Assembly: GCF_000710615.1 (NCBI RefSeq)
Contig: NZ_JDTH01000011.1
Coordinates: forward strand, 1-64,000
DNA from: Haladaptatus cibarius D43
GTDB taxonomy: Archaea; Halobacteriota; Halobacteria; Halobacteriales; Haladaptataceae
Direction: 5' to 3'
Length of the DNA: 64,000 bases
In this document: one piece after another, positions 35,920 to 44,681 of the stretch
Layout of the letters: every line of letters starts with the position of its first letter
Position numbering within the stretch: position 1 is the stretch's first letter
Translations under genes and position numbers: made by a program
The notes under the pieces: generated by a model
The model's input: only the letters and a program-made list of their open reading frames with translations
Databases searched by the model: none
Told to the model about the DNA's origin: nothing

Positions 35920-37130
35920 ACAACGATGACACTGAGGACGTCGGAGTTGACGCTCACCCGAACGAGCGCGTCGTCATCGGTCTCATGTCGGGGACGTCGC
36001 TCGACGGCGTGGACGCCGCTTGCTGTCGAATCCGGCGAGACGGTGACGGTCCACGCGGTTACGACGTGGCCGTTGAGTCGTTCGTCACGCATCCATACGA
36101 CGCCGCATTCCGAGAGCGCATCGCGGCCGTCTGCGGCGAGTCCGGAACCGTCGCGGAAGTGTGTGAGTTGAACGTCGCCCTCGGCGCGGTGTTCGCTGCC
36201 GCCGCCGAGGACGCTGCCGATGCCGCCGACCGCGCGGTCGCGGACATCGACCTCATCGGCTCGCACGGCCAAACCGTCCGACACGTTCCGGAACCGCAGT
36301 CACTCCCCGTCGATGACGGCCGGTTGCGCTCGACGCTGCAAATCGGTGACGGCAGCGTCATCGCCGAACGAACCGGCGTGCCGACGGTGGCGGATTTCCG
36401 AACGGCAGATATCGCGGCCGGCGGACACGGTGCGCCGCTCGTTCCGTTCGCCGACGTGGCGTTGCTCGCTGCCACCGACCGGTTTCGAGTCGCTCAGAAC
36501 GTCGGCGGTATCGCCAACTGCACGGCCCTCCCCCCGGATTCGAACCGCGGGGATGTGCGCGCCTTCGACACGGGACCGGGGAACATGGTCATCGATGGCG
36601 CCGTGGAACTGCTCACCGACGGCGAACGAACGTACGACAAGGACGGTCACCTCGCTCGTGCGGGAACCATCGAAGAAACCGTACTCAACGAATGCCTGCG
36701 TGGGGAGTACTTCCGCGCCGAACCGCCGAAATCGACCGGGCGCGAGCGGTTCGGTCGTGCGTACGCTCGTGATTTTCTGGCGGCGTGTCGTGCGCGAAAC
36801 TGCGGCGACGAAGACGTGGTCGCCACCGCAACCGCGCTGACGGCACACTCGATAGCGGACGCCTACCGGCGGTTCCTCCCGCGGATGCCCGACGAAGTCG
36901 TTATCTCCGGCGGCGGTGCGTACAACCCGACGCTGGTCGAGATGCTCGACGACGCGGTGGACGCCGACGTTCGAACCGTCGAAGAGTACGGTATCGGTGC
37001 CGACGCCAAGGAGGCGGTAGCGTTTGCGCTGCTCGCCGCCGCCGCGATGGATGGCGTTCCGAACAACGTTCCCAGCGCCACCGGCGCGTCCCGCCCCATC
37101 GTCATGGGGAAACGCTGTCCCCCGACCTGA
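35916..37130 (+). CDS. anmK: Anhydro-N-acetylmuramic acid kinase
   Basis: 404 residues. The family motifs are all present: GLMSGTSLDGVDAA (residues about 22-35, ATP-binding start), IGSHGQTVRH, VADFRTADIAAGGHGAPLVP, AQNVGGIANCT, FDTGPGNMVIDG and TYDKDGHLA. AnmK opens the 1,6-anhydro ring of anhMurNAc and phosphorylates it to MurNAc-6-phosphate, and is a marker of peptidoglycan recycling in bacteria. Archaea of this class have no murein, so the substrate must come from outside or be a related anhydro sugar. The start at ATG 35916 is coupled to the GNAT gene. A T-run terminator follows. Confidence 0.93.
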   Translation: MNNDDTEDVGVDAHPNERVVIGLMSGTSLDGVDAACCRIRRDGDGPRGYDVAVESFVTHPYDAAFRERIAAVCGESGTVAEVCELNVALGAVFAAAAEDAADAADRAVADIDLIGSHGQTVRHVPEPQSLPVDDGRLRSTLQIGDGSVIAERTGVPTVADFRTADIAAGGHGAPLVPFADVALLAATDRFRVAQNVGGIANCTALPPDSNRGDVRAFDTGPGNMVIDGAVELLTDGERTYDKDGHLARAGTIEETVLNECLRGEYFRAEPPKSTGRERFGRAYARDFLAACRARNCGDEDVVATATALTAHSIADAYRRFLPRMPDEVVISGGGAYNPTLVEMLDDAVDADVRTVEEYGIGADAKEAVAFALLAAAAMDGVPNNVPSATGASRPIVMGKRCPPT

Positions 37131-37131
37131 G

Positions 37132-37145
37132 TTCTCTTTTTTATT
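37132..37145 (+). terminator. T-rich terminator after anmK
   Basis: TTCTCTTTTTTATT directly after the stop codon, a typical archaeal T-run terminator closing the SDR-GNAT-AnmK unit. Confidence 0.55.
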
Positions 37146-37638
37146 CCGCCGAACTGCCGTGGCTGTCCCTGGCAACCGTAGGGAGCGACTCACCGGTCGA
37201 GCGCCCGCTGATGTGGGTTTACTGGTCGTTTCGAACTGGTCGAAATTATTTTTCTGCTCTGTGTCACCGCTAGCCACACCAAATCGGTGCGAGGGCGAGT
37301 CTATAGCCCGCTCGGATTAGCATTACACAACTAGTTTTGTAATACCTGTTGTTGGGTACAGTACCGTTCTGTCATCGAGCGAGATGCCTCAAAACAGACG
37401 TTCACGGACGTTCCGAAGCCGTTTCGGCTAGGTCGAAACGGGTGGTTGCTCGTGAGCAGACGCTAGACCGCATCGTCAACCTAATTCGCGGTCGTATCTT
37501 GCATCAAATACGTTTCGAGCCTCTCGAACAAAACTGGAGCGATGCCGCTCCACTAGCCACGGCTTATCATAAACAGAAATTTGACGCTCAACTCGACGAC
37601 GCCGGGGCGGCACAGCGACGGGACAGAGAAAGGCGACG
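37146..37638. other. Intergenic stretch between anmK and the HAD gene, nothing recognised
   Basis: About 490 bases. Several short open frames have no protein-like pattern. Base composition is lower in GC than the genes on both sides. Confidence 0.4.
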
Positions 37639-38325
37639 CTACGCGGACGGGTCAGAAACGACACCGGATAGATCGTGGAGGTCTGCGAGCGACGACACTT
37701 CGTGCGTGGGGGCTTCGGGGAGGGCGTAGCCCTCACGATGCGACCGACGGATGAATACTGAGTCGAGTCCGGCACTGTGTGCGGCGACGACGTCGCAGGC
37801 GCTGTCACCGATGTACAGGCCGTTCGCCCCGTCGAGGTCGGCCATCGCTCGTTCGAGGTAGTAGGTGGCCGGTTTGGTTCGTCGGAATCCGTCCACCGTC
37901 GGGATTCGTCCGTACACTGCGTCGAAGGAGTCTTCGAAGCCGAAACGCGTCAAGAGGTATTCGACGGTCGCATGCTGGTTGCTGCTGACGACGCCCATAT
38001 CGTGGGTGTCGGCGAGTTTGGAAAGAACGCGACAATCGTCGTACAGGCGACGCTCGCCGCTGTCCATCATGGCACACTGGAGGCGCGACGCGTTGCGCTC
38101 GCGCTTCGGCCAGAACGTCTCGAATTCGATGTCGTGTTCGGCACACGCTCGTCGCATGTCCTCGACCGTCGCGCCCGAGATGAACGCGTCGAGGTCGGCG
38201 TCCGCGGGCTCGACGCCGAACTCCTCGAAGGTGCTCGCGACTGCTCGCCGATAGACTTCGGGGTGTTCAGGGGGGAAGTCCAGCAACACGCCGTCCATGT
38301 CGAATAAGAGCGCGTCGTACGTCAT
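37639..38325 (-). CDS. HAD-family phosphatase (phosphoglycolate-phosphatase-like)
   Basis: 228 residues. HAD motif I is LFDMDGVLLD with both catalytic Asp, motif II VVSSNQH, the Lys of motif III in FRRTKPATYYLERA, and motif IV YIGDSACDVVAA. A helical cap lies between motifs I and II (about 18-85), typical of the phosphoglycolate/beta-phosphoglucomutase group. It releases phosphate from small metabolites. In this island a sugar phosphate such as MurNAc-6-P or GlcNAc-6-P is a candidate (inference). Divergent from the beta-lactamase-fold gene, 87 bases apart. Confidence 0.88.
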   Translation of the reverse strand: MTYDALLFDMDGVLLDFPPEHPEVYRRAVASTFEEFGVEPADADLDAFISGATVEDMRRACAEHDIEFETFWPKRERNASRLQCAMMDSGERRLYDDCRVLSKLADTHDMGVVSSNQHATVEYLLTRFGFEDSFDAVYGRIPTVDGFRRTKPATYYLERAMADLDGANGLYIGDSACDVVAAHSAGLDSVFIRRSHREGYALPEAPTHEVSSLADLHDLSGVVSDPSA

Positions 38326-38412
38326 TGCTACGTCGTAGCGACGGACGCAGTAATAGGTTATCGGTTGCGACAGTCCGAGCAGTTAAGAGGGTTCACCCGC
38401 CACTTCGGCAGG

Positions 38413-39462
38413 ATGACGAACTCGATGCAAAAAACGGACGACACACTCGACGCGTTTCTGACGCGGGGTCTCGATGAGACCGTCTATCCCGGTGCCGTAG
38501 CCGCGGTCGGCACCGCCGACGGTATCGACCGAGTCGCCACCACCGGCCGGAGAGACCCCGAGCGCGACGACGCGATGACCCGTACCACGGTCTTCGACGC
38601 CGCCTCGCTTACGAAACCGGTCGTAACGGCGACGACTGCGCTCTCACTCGTCGAATCGGGCGTCGTCGCCCTCTCGGACGAACTTCGTCGCTACTTCCCC
38701 GAATTAGAAGGCCACCGACGCGGCGAGATTCGATTGCTCGAACTGCTCACGCACAGTTCGGGCCTGCAACCGTACGCCTTCTCGAAATCGTGGGAGTCGC
38801 CAGCCGACGTGTTTGACGGCCTCCGCGACCGCTCGCTTCTCGAAGCCGAACCCGGTACCCGATACGAGTACAGTTGTCTCAACTTCGTTTATCTGGCCGA
38901 GGCACTCAGACGCGCCACCGACCGGTCGCTCGCCGATCTCGCCGAGACCCACGTCTTTGACCCGGTCGGGATGGACGCTTCGTGCCTCGGGCCGACCGAC
39001 GAGGCGAATCTCGCGGCGACCTACTGTCACGACCATCGAGACCGCACGTTGCGGGGCGAGGTTCACGACCCGCTGGGGTGGGCGATGGACGGCCACAGCG
39101 GGAACGCCGGCCTGTTCACGACGGTTGACGACCTCGCGGCGTTCGCACGAAGCTACCTCGTCGCGGACGGAACAATCCTCTCGGCGGCAACCGTCGAGCG
39201 GTTGCAAGACGACTGGCTGCCGGACTGCGCCGACCGCCACAGCCTCGGCTGGCGACTCGCCGATGGAACCTATCCCGCTCCGAACTGGTCGCGTCGTGGA
39301 CTCGGCCACACCGGCTACACCGGTACGTCGCTGTGGCTTGACCACGACCGCGACCGGTTCGCCGTGCTCCTCACCAATCAAGTCTACAACGGGAAGGACA
39401 CAGGACTCATCCGATTTCGCGAGCGGTTCCACGCGATGGTCGCCGCCGGACGCTTCGATTGA
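38413..39462 (+). CDS. Beta-lactamase-fold serine hydrolase (AmiE/YbbE-like)
   Basis: 349 residues from ATG 38413 (ATG 38425 also possible). Class C beta-lactamase/PBP4* fold motifs: SLTK (Ser nucleophile and Lys) in FDAASLTKPVVTA, YSCLN where the Tyr motif YxN is expected (the Asn position is Cys), and HTG in GHTGYTGTSLW. No signal peptide, so cytosolic. In Bacillus an enzyme of this fold, AmiE, sits beside NagZ and NamZ and removes the peptide from MurNAc. The gene order here makes the same role likely, though esterase activity is possible. Confidence 0.85.
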   Translation: MTNSMQKTDDTLDAFLTRGLDETVYPGAVAAVGTADGIDRVATTGRRDPERDDAMTRTTVFDAASLTKPVVTATTALSLVESGVVALSDELRRYFPELEGHRRGEIRLLELLTHSSGLQPYAFSKSWESPADVFDGLRDRSLLEAEPGTRYEYSCLNFVYLAEALRRATDRSLADLAETHVFDPVGMDASCLGPTDEANLAATYCHDHRDRTLRGEVHDPLGWAMDGHSGNAGLFTTVDDLAAFARSYLVADGTILSAATVERLQDDWLPDCADRHSLGWRLADGTYPAPNWSRRGLGHTGYTGTSLWLDHDRDRFAVLLTNQVYNGKDTGLIRFRERFHAMVAAGRFD

Positions 39463-39616
39463 CGGCGACCGTACTCCGTCCGTGGTTACGTCTCCGTCTG
39501 GTCACTTACACAGACTGATTCATCACCGAAACCGCTGGTGAGAAATCGAGCGCGTTTCGACCGAACATTCGCCACGACCGGGCAATATTTATTACGAGCC
39601 GCGTATCTTGGGAGAT

Positions 39617-40792
39617 ATGGTCGCAGTCTGGAGCTATCCGTGGCAATTGCTCTCACAAGACCCTGCCGAGACGCGGCAGGAGTTCGACGAGTTGGGCGTG
39701 ACGAGCGTCACTGTCGCCGCGCATTATCACTCCATTCGAACGCTTGACCCGCGTTCGGACGACGGTCTGTTCGAATCGTACGAAGGTGGTTGCTACTTCG
39801 ACCCTGACCGAGACGCGTTCACCGACACGCGAATCGATCCGCCAGTGAACGAAGTCGCCGGTTACGACGACCCGTTCGGGGCAGTCGTTGAGACGCTTCG
39901 AGAGGGGGGAATCGACGTGAACGCGTGGCTGGTTTGTTTTCACAACTCGAAGCTCGGGGGAAACAACCCCGAGTTCGGCGTTCAGAGCGCGTTTGGCGAC
40001 GCACACGACCACGCGTTCTGTCCGTCCCACGACGACGTCTCAGCGTATTTCGAGGGCGTCGTGCGCTCGCTCGCCGACTACGATATCGAAGTCATCAATC
40101 TCGAATCGCTCGGATTTCCGAGCGTCTTCCACGGCCACGGCGCGACGTTCGGTCACGCGAAAAACCACGTCGTCACCAACGCCGCAGAGGAGATACTCGT
40201 CTCGCAGTGTTTCTGTTCGGCGTGTCGGGAGCGAGCGGCGAACCACCCCGTGGATTTCGAGCGGGCCAAAGATGTCGTCCGAGACGTTGTCCGAAACGTG
40301 CTAAGCGAACCGACGCCGCAGGTTCGCTCGCTCGAACGCCTCACCGAAACCCACCCCGTTTTGGCGGAGTTGTTCGATTTCCGAGCGTCAGTCATCGACG
40401 AATTTCTGGCGGGCGTGGCGGCCGCCAGCGGCGACGTCGAACTCACCTACTCCGCGTCGGACGGTCTCGGCCGTGACCCGAACGACGGGTGGCCCGCTGG
40501 CGTCGTCCTCGACCGGGTTCGAACCTATTTAGACCGTATCGTGGCGCTCTGTTACACCGACGACCCCGATGTCGCCCGCCGACGCGTCCGACGCTATCGG
40601 GACGCGGTCGAGATACCCGTCGATGCCGGAGTTACCCTCGACCCCGGCATGGTCGAGTCCGAGTCGGAGTGGAAAACGGTCGTCAACAACGTCCGCGAAC
40701 TCGCCGACGACGTGCACATCTACAATCATTCTCTGATGAGCAAGGGCCACCGCGAGTGGTTCGACGTGACCACCCCCCACGCCCAGCAGTGA
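39617..40792 (+). CDS. Orphan TIM-barrel, glycoside-hydrolase-like protein with a Cys cluster
   Basis: 391 residues from ATG 39617, with a TATTTATTA promoter-like box 30 bases upstream. Barrel-like pattern: VTSVTVAAHYHSIRT, GIDVNAWLVCFHNSKLG, EVINLESLGFPSVFHGH, VELTYSASDGLG, IPVDAGVTLDPG, DVHIYNHSLM. The INLES stretch supplies a possible catalytic Glu. The Cys loop QCFCSACRERA matches in position the WCCRCDHCRER loop of 22643-23668, suggesting a shared family. No named family recognised. It sits directly upstream of namZ and nagZ, so a sugar-processing role in that pathway is likely (inference). Confidence 0.72.
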   Translation: MVAVWSYPWQLLSQDPAETRQEFDELGVTSVTVAAHYHSIRTLDPRSDDGLFESYEGGCYFDPDRDAFTDTRIDPPVNEVAGYDDPFGAVVETLREGGIDVNAWLVCFHNSKLGGNNPEFGVQSAFGDAHDHAFCPSHDDVSAYFEGVVRSLADYDIEVINLESLGFPSVFHGHGATFGHAKNHVVTNAAEEILVSQCFCSACRERAANHPVDFERAKDVVRDVVRNVLSEPTPQVRSLERLTETHPVLAELFDFRASVIDEFLAGVAAASGDVELTYSASDGLGRDPNDGWPAGVVLDRVRTYLDRIVALCYTDDPDVARRRVRRYRDAVEIPVDAGVTLDPGMVESESEWKTVVNNVRELADDVHIYNHSLMSKGHREWFDVTTPHAQQ

Positions 40793-40922
40793 TGAAACCC
40801 TGACTGAGAGTCCGACCGAAATCATACAATTGCGTTCGAATCGTGGCGTGATGACGTGGCCGTTCGCCGCGAATGGCATAGTCACACAATATTTTTTAAA
40901 CCCTCAATACGTTGCCAAAGAT

Positions 40923-42089
40923 ATGGTTCGACTGGGCGTAGAACGATTACTGGACGAGCGGGCCGACGTGGTCGAGGGCGACCGACTTGGTCTCATCACG
41001 AACCCGTCGGGGACTGACAGCAATCTCACCCCGACTATCGACCTGCTCAACGACCGCGACGCATTCGACCTCCGGAAGCTGTTCGGACCGGAACACGGTA
41101 TCAGGGGCGATGTGCAGGCAGGCGTAAAAGTCGACGACAGCACCGATGACCGAACCGGACTTCCGGTCAAGAGCCTCTACGGCGAACAGCGGAGACTCAG
41201 ACCCGAGATGCTCGCGGACATCGACACCGTCGTCTACGACATGCAGGACGTGGGTTGTCGGTTCTACACGCTCATCTACACGCTGGCGTACGCCCTCGAA
41301 GGGACTGCCGAGGCCGACAAACGCATCGTCGTCCTCGACCGCCCGAATCCCATCTCGCCGCTACCGGTTACCGGCAACCGAATCGGCGAGGAGAACTCCT
41401 CGTTCGTCGGCGGCTACGAACTCCCCATCGTCCACGGGTTGACCATCGGCGAGTTGGCGACGTACCTCAACGAGGAATTCGATATCGGTGCGCGTCTCGA
41501 TGTCGTCGAGATGCGCGACTGGTCGCGGTCGGACTGGTTCTCGGACACCGGCCTCCCGTGGGTGTACCCGTCACCGAACATGCCGACCCCGGGAACGGCG
41601 ACGCTGTACCCCGGTATGTGTTTCTTCGAAGGTACGAACCTCTCGGAAGGCCGCGGAACGACCAAACCGTTCGAACTCGTCGGTGCGCCGTGGATCGATG
41701 CCGACGCGTGGGCGACGGAGCTGTCGGAACAGGGACTTGACGGGGTCGCGTTCCGTCCAGCGTACTTCTCGCCGACATTCTCGAAACACGAACGAGAGAA
41801 CGTCACCGGCGTGCAAGTCCACGTCCTTGACCGCGACACCGTCAACCCCGTGACGGTCGGCCTCACGGTTCTGGCGTCCGCGTTCATGGCCGACGACCGG
41901 TGCGAGTGGATAGAGTACGACGACGGTTTCTTCGTCGATAAACTGGCGGGGGGGAGCTATCTCCGCGAGACGATAGACGACGCAGACACCGCGAGCGAGC
42001 CGCGGGACATCGCAGCGGAGATTACAGAGCACTGGGAAGACGACCTTGCCGAGTTCGCCGACGTGCGAGGGAATTATCGTCGATACTGA
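40923..42089 (+). CDS. namZ: DUF1343 / GH171 exo-beta-N-acetylmuramidase (NamZ-like)
   Basis: 388 residues from ATG 40923; the open frame extends upstream without homology. DUF1343 motifs: LITNPSGTD, FGPEHGIRGDVQAG (residues 54-67), DMQDVGCRFYT (106-116), VYPSPNMPTP (214-223) and EGTNLSEGRGTTKPFE (236-251). The Bacillus family member YbbC/NamZ releases MurNAc from the non-reducing end of peptidoglycan chains. No signal peptide, so it would act on imported fragments. nagZ follows after a 4-base gap. A TATA-like ATATTTTTTAAA lies about 30 bases before the start. Confidence 0.9.
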   Translation: MVRLGVERLLDERADVVEGDRLGLITNPSGTDSNLTPTIDLLNDRDAFDLRKLFGPEHGIRGDVQAGVKVDDSTDDRTGLPVKSLYGEQRRLRPEMLADIDTVVYDMQDVGCRFYTLIYTLAYALEGTAEADKRIVVLDRPNPISPLPVTGNRIGEENSSFVGGYELPIVHGLTIGELATYLNEEFDIGARLDVVEMRDWSRSDWFSDTGLPWVYPSPNMPTPGTATLYPGMCFFEGTNLSEGRGTTKPFELVGAPWIDADAWATELSEQGLDGVAFRPAYFSPTFSKHERENVTGVQVHVLDRDTVNPVTVGLTVLASAFMADDRCEWIEYDDGFFVDKLAGGSYLRETIDDADTASEPRDIAAEITEHWEDDLAEFADVRGNYRRY

Positions 42090-42093
42090 CCAG

Positions 42094-43686
42094 ATGGCTG
42101 AAAACACATCACTTCCCGGCGTCGAATCGGCCGTTTCGTCGCTGTCGCTCGACGAAAAGGTCGGCCAACTGTTCGTCGCGGGATTCGACGGAAGCACGCC
42201 GACGGCCGAAATCGAGGCACTTATCGCCGATCGCTGGCTCGGTGGCGTCATCTACTTCAGTCGGAACGTCGAGTCACCGGAACAACTACGGACGCTCTCG
42301 CGGACGCTACACGGGGTCGTCCCGGACGGCGCGCCGCCGCTGTTCGTGAGTATCGACCAAGAAGGCGGTCGCGTCGCACGACTCTCGTGGGGAACCGAAC
42401 AGCCGAGCATGATGTCGTTCGGCGCGGCCGACGACCCCGCGCTCGCCGCGCGTGCTGGCGACGCCGTCGGCTGCGAACTGCGTGCGCTGGGCATCGATAT
42501 GAACCTCGCACCGGTTCTCGACGTGAACAACAACCCCGACAACCCCGTCATCGGCGTCAGGTCGTTCGGCGAACGTCCTGACCGCGTCGCGGAACTGGGG
42601 GCCGCGTTCGCCGACGGGTTACAGGATGCAAGTGTCGTCGCCTGCGGGAAGCACTTCCCGGGCCACGGCGACACCGTGGTCGATTCGCACCTTGACATGC
42701 CCGTCATCGACCACGACCGCGACCGCCTCGACCGCGTCGAGCTCCGCCCCTTCCGCCGCGCCATTGAGGCCGGTATCGACGCCATCATGACGACCCACGT
42801 TGCGTTCCCGGCCATTGCGGACGACGAGCGCCCGGCAACGCTCTCGCATCGGGTCGTCACCGGACTCCTCCGCGAGGAACTGGGATTCGACGGACTCGTC
42901 GTCACGGACTGCATGGAGATGAGCGCCATCGCCGACGGCGTCGGGACGGTTGAAGGGTGCGTGCAGGCGGTTGAAGCGGGCTGTGACCTGATTTGTGTCT
43001 CACACACCCCATCGAAACAGCGCGCGGCCATCGACGCGGTCGGAGACGCCGTCACGTCGGGGCGCATCGAAGAGTCGCGCATCGACCGATCGGTGCGGCG
43101 AATCCTCCGCGCGAAGCGGACGTACGACGCGGGAACGGTTGGCGACGAGGCACAGTGGGACGCCGCCGCCGCGGACTGCCGCACCGTCGCGCGAACCGTC
43201 GCCGAGCGCGGCGTCACGCTTGTTCGCGACGATGCCAACAACCTCCCGCTCTCGGGCGAACCAGTCTCGGTCTACGAGTTCGATGGTGGCCGCGGGTCGC
43301 TCGCCGAGGAGACGCGGGACGCCGACGGTGCGCTCGCGGACGCACTTGCGGAAGCAGGCGTGACGGTAGACGCATCGGTTCTTGCTTCCGGCGAAACACT
43401 GACGTTTGAGTCTAGAGCGTCAAACGGTTCGACGGTCGTGCGCACGTCCGACGCCGCCGCGAATCCAGAGCAAGCGGCCGCGGTTCGCAACCTCGCGGCC
43501 GATACGGACGTGGTCGTCGTCGCAACCAGCAACCCCTACAACCTCGCCGCGTTCCCCGGCGTCAAGACATACCTGACGACGTACGACAGCACGCCCCTTT
43601 CGCTCGTCGCTGTCGCCGACGTTCTCGTCGGCAACAGGGAGCCAACCGGTCGGCTTCCGGTCACGATTCCCGATCAAGAGACGTAA
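42094..43686 (+). CDS. nagZ: Glycoside hydrolase family 3 beta-N-acetylglucosaminidase (NagZ-like)
   Basis: 530 residues from ATG 42094. It carries the NagZ-specific acid/base loop KHFPGHGDT (residues 186-194), which separates NagZ from other GH3 enzymes, the nucleophile Asp in VVTDCMEMSA (about 272) and SIDQEGGRVARL (86-97). A C-terminal (alpha/beta) domain of about 190 residues resembles that of Gram-positive NagZ. No signal peptide, so it acts in the cytosol on GlcNAc-MurNAc or GlcNAc-anhMurNAc. It follows namZ by four bases, forming an alternating exo-hydrolase pair: one removes MurNAc, the other GlcNAc. Confidence 0.93.
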   Translation: MAENTSLPGVESAVSSLSLDEKVGQLFVAGFDGSTPTAEIEALIADRWLGGVIYFSRNVESPEQLRTLSRTLHGVVPDGAPPLFVSIDQEGGRVARLSWGTEQPSMMSFGAADDPALAARAGDAVGCELRALGIDMNLAPVLDVNNNPDNPVIGVRSFGERPDRVAELGAAFADGLQDASVVACGKHFPGHGDTVVDSHLDMPVIDHDRDRLDRVELRPFRRAIEAGIDAIMTTHVAFPAIADDERPATLSHRVVTGLLREELGFDGLVVTDCMEMSAIADGVGTVEGCVQAVEAGCDLICVSHTPSKQRAAIDAVGDAVTSGRIEESRIDRSVRRILRAKRTYDAGTVGDEAQWDAAAADCRTVARTVAERGVTLVRDDANNLPLSGEPVSVYEFDGGRGSLAEETRDADGALADALAEAGVTVDASVLASGETLTFESRASNGSTVVRTSDAAANPEQAAAVRNLAADTDVVVVATSNPYNLAAFPGVKTYLTTYDSTPLSLVAVADVLVGNREPTGRLPVTIPDQET

Positions 43687-43696
43687 GTAGCCCGCC

Positions 43697-44497
43697 CTAC
43701 CGCGCCTGCTCGGAAACCGAGCGGAGCACGTCGGCCAGTTCGTCACCCAATCGGTCGAACAGTTCCTCGCCTTTCGCCGCACTTGCCAGCGACGGGTCGC
43801 CGATTGCGCCCGACGCGGAGTATTCTTCGAACTCGCGGTATATCGAGAGCGCGCCGCCGACGAGGAGGTCTTGTGTTCCGCGCTCGTACGGTTCGTCTAA
43901 GTATTCGGCGTCGGCGTCGTCCATCGTCACGAACTCCGCGTGGAGGTGCAACATGAGCGAGGTTTCGAACTCGCCACCGTGAGCCATGCCACCCACGTCG
44001 CTCTCACGAATCTCGTCGATGAACGAGTCGGCGAGTTGGAAGTACGTCAGGCCGGTCACCTCCACCTCGGGGTTGGACTTGCCGACCGTGCTCACGACGT
44101 TGTCGATGACCGAGGCATTGCCTCCGTGACCGTTGACGAAACAGATGCCGTCGAATCCGTTTTCGAGCGCGGTGTCGGCAACGTCCTCCAAGAGTGCGAG
44201 GAGGTGTTCCAGTTCGAGCGTCATCGTCCCGCCGAGCGACGTATGATGTGGCGAGAATCCCGACCAAATCGGCGGCGTCACGAGAAGTGGTACGTCGTCC
44301 GCGACGCGTTCGGCACCGAGGTGGGAGACGGCATCGGCCAGTAGCGTGTCGGTTGCGACGGGGAGATGGTGGCCGTGTTGTTCGACGCTGCCGACCGGGA
44401 CGACAACGACCGATCCGTCGGCGGTTCCGGTGTCGCGAATTTCGCGTCGAGTCTTCGTCGCCCACGCGACAGACGAGGAACGTCCTGTTGGAAGCAT
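43697..44497 (-). CDS. Creatininase family protein
   Basis: 266 residues from ATG 44497. Metal ligands and motifs of the creatininase/FAPy-deformylase family: VPVGSVEQHGHHLPVATDTLL, GFSPHHTSLGGTMTL, FVNGHGGNASVIDN and a Glu in HGGEFETSLML. Members are metal amidohydrolases acting on small amides and lactams. The true substrate here is unknown. It converges with nagZ (10 bases between stops) and is divergent from the GH18 gene. A peptide- or amide-bond step in the island is possible. Confidence 0.85.
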   Translation of the reverse strand: MLPTGRSSSVAWATKTRREIRDTGTADGSVVVVPVGSVEQHGHHLPVATDTLLADAVSHLGAERVADDVPLLVTPPIWSGFSPHHTSLGGTMTLELEHLLALLEDVADTALENGFDGICFVNGHGGNASVIDNVVSTVGKSNPEVEVTGLTYFQLADSFIDEIRESDVGGMAHGGEFETSLMLHLHAEFVTMDDADAEYLDEPYERGTQDLLVGGALSIYREFEEYSASGAIGDPSLASAAKGEELFDRLGDELADVLRSVSEQAR

Positions 44498-44618
44498 GGA
44501 AGAGATTGTTCGCGTCGAATGTATATTTATTTGGGTTCCGGTCGAAACGAACCGCTGTCCGACGAAGTCGAGCGAACGCACGTCTCGATTTCACGAACCG
44601 AATACCGTCAGCATCGAC

Positions 44619-44626
44619 CTTTATAT
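44619..44626 (+). promoter_or_regulatory. TATA-like promoter of the GH18 gene
   Basis: CTTTATAT in an AT-rich leader, 56 bases before ATG 44682, at a suitable distance for a start site about 25 bases downstream and a short 5' leader. Confidence 0.4.
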
Positions 44627-44681
44627 CACATATACGATATACATGCAAATTTATTAACTATGCACGTTATTGAATGATTTG

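Noticed and set aside
36300-37277. 325-codon minus-strand frame
   Set aside because: Antisense to anmK.
38704-39432. 242-codon minus-strand frame
   Set aside because: Antisense to the beta-lactamase-fold gene.
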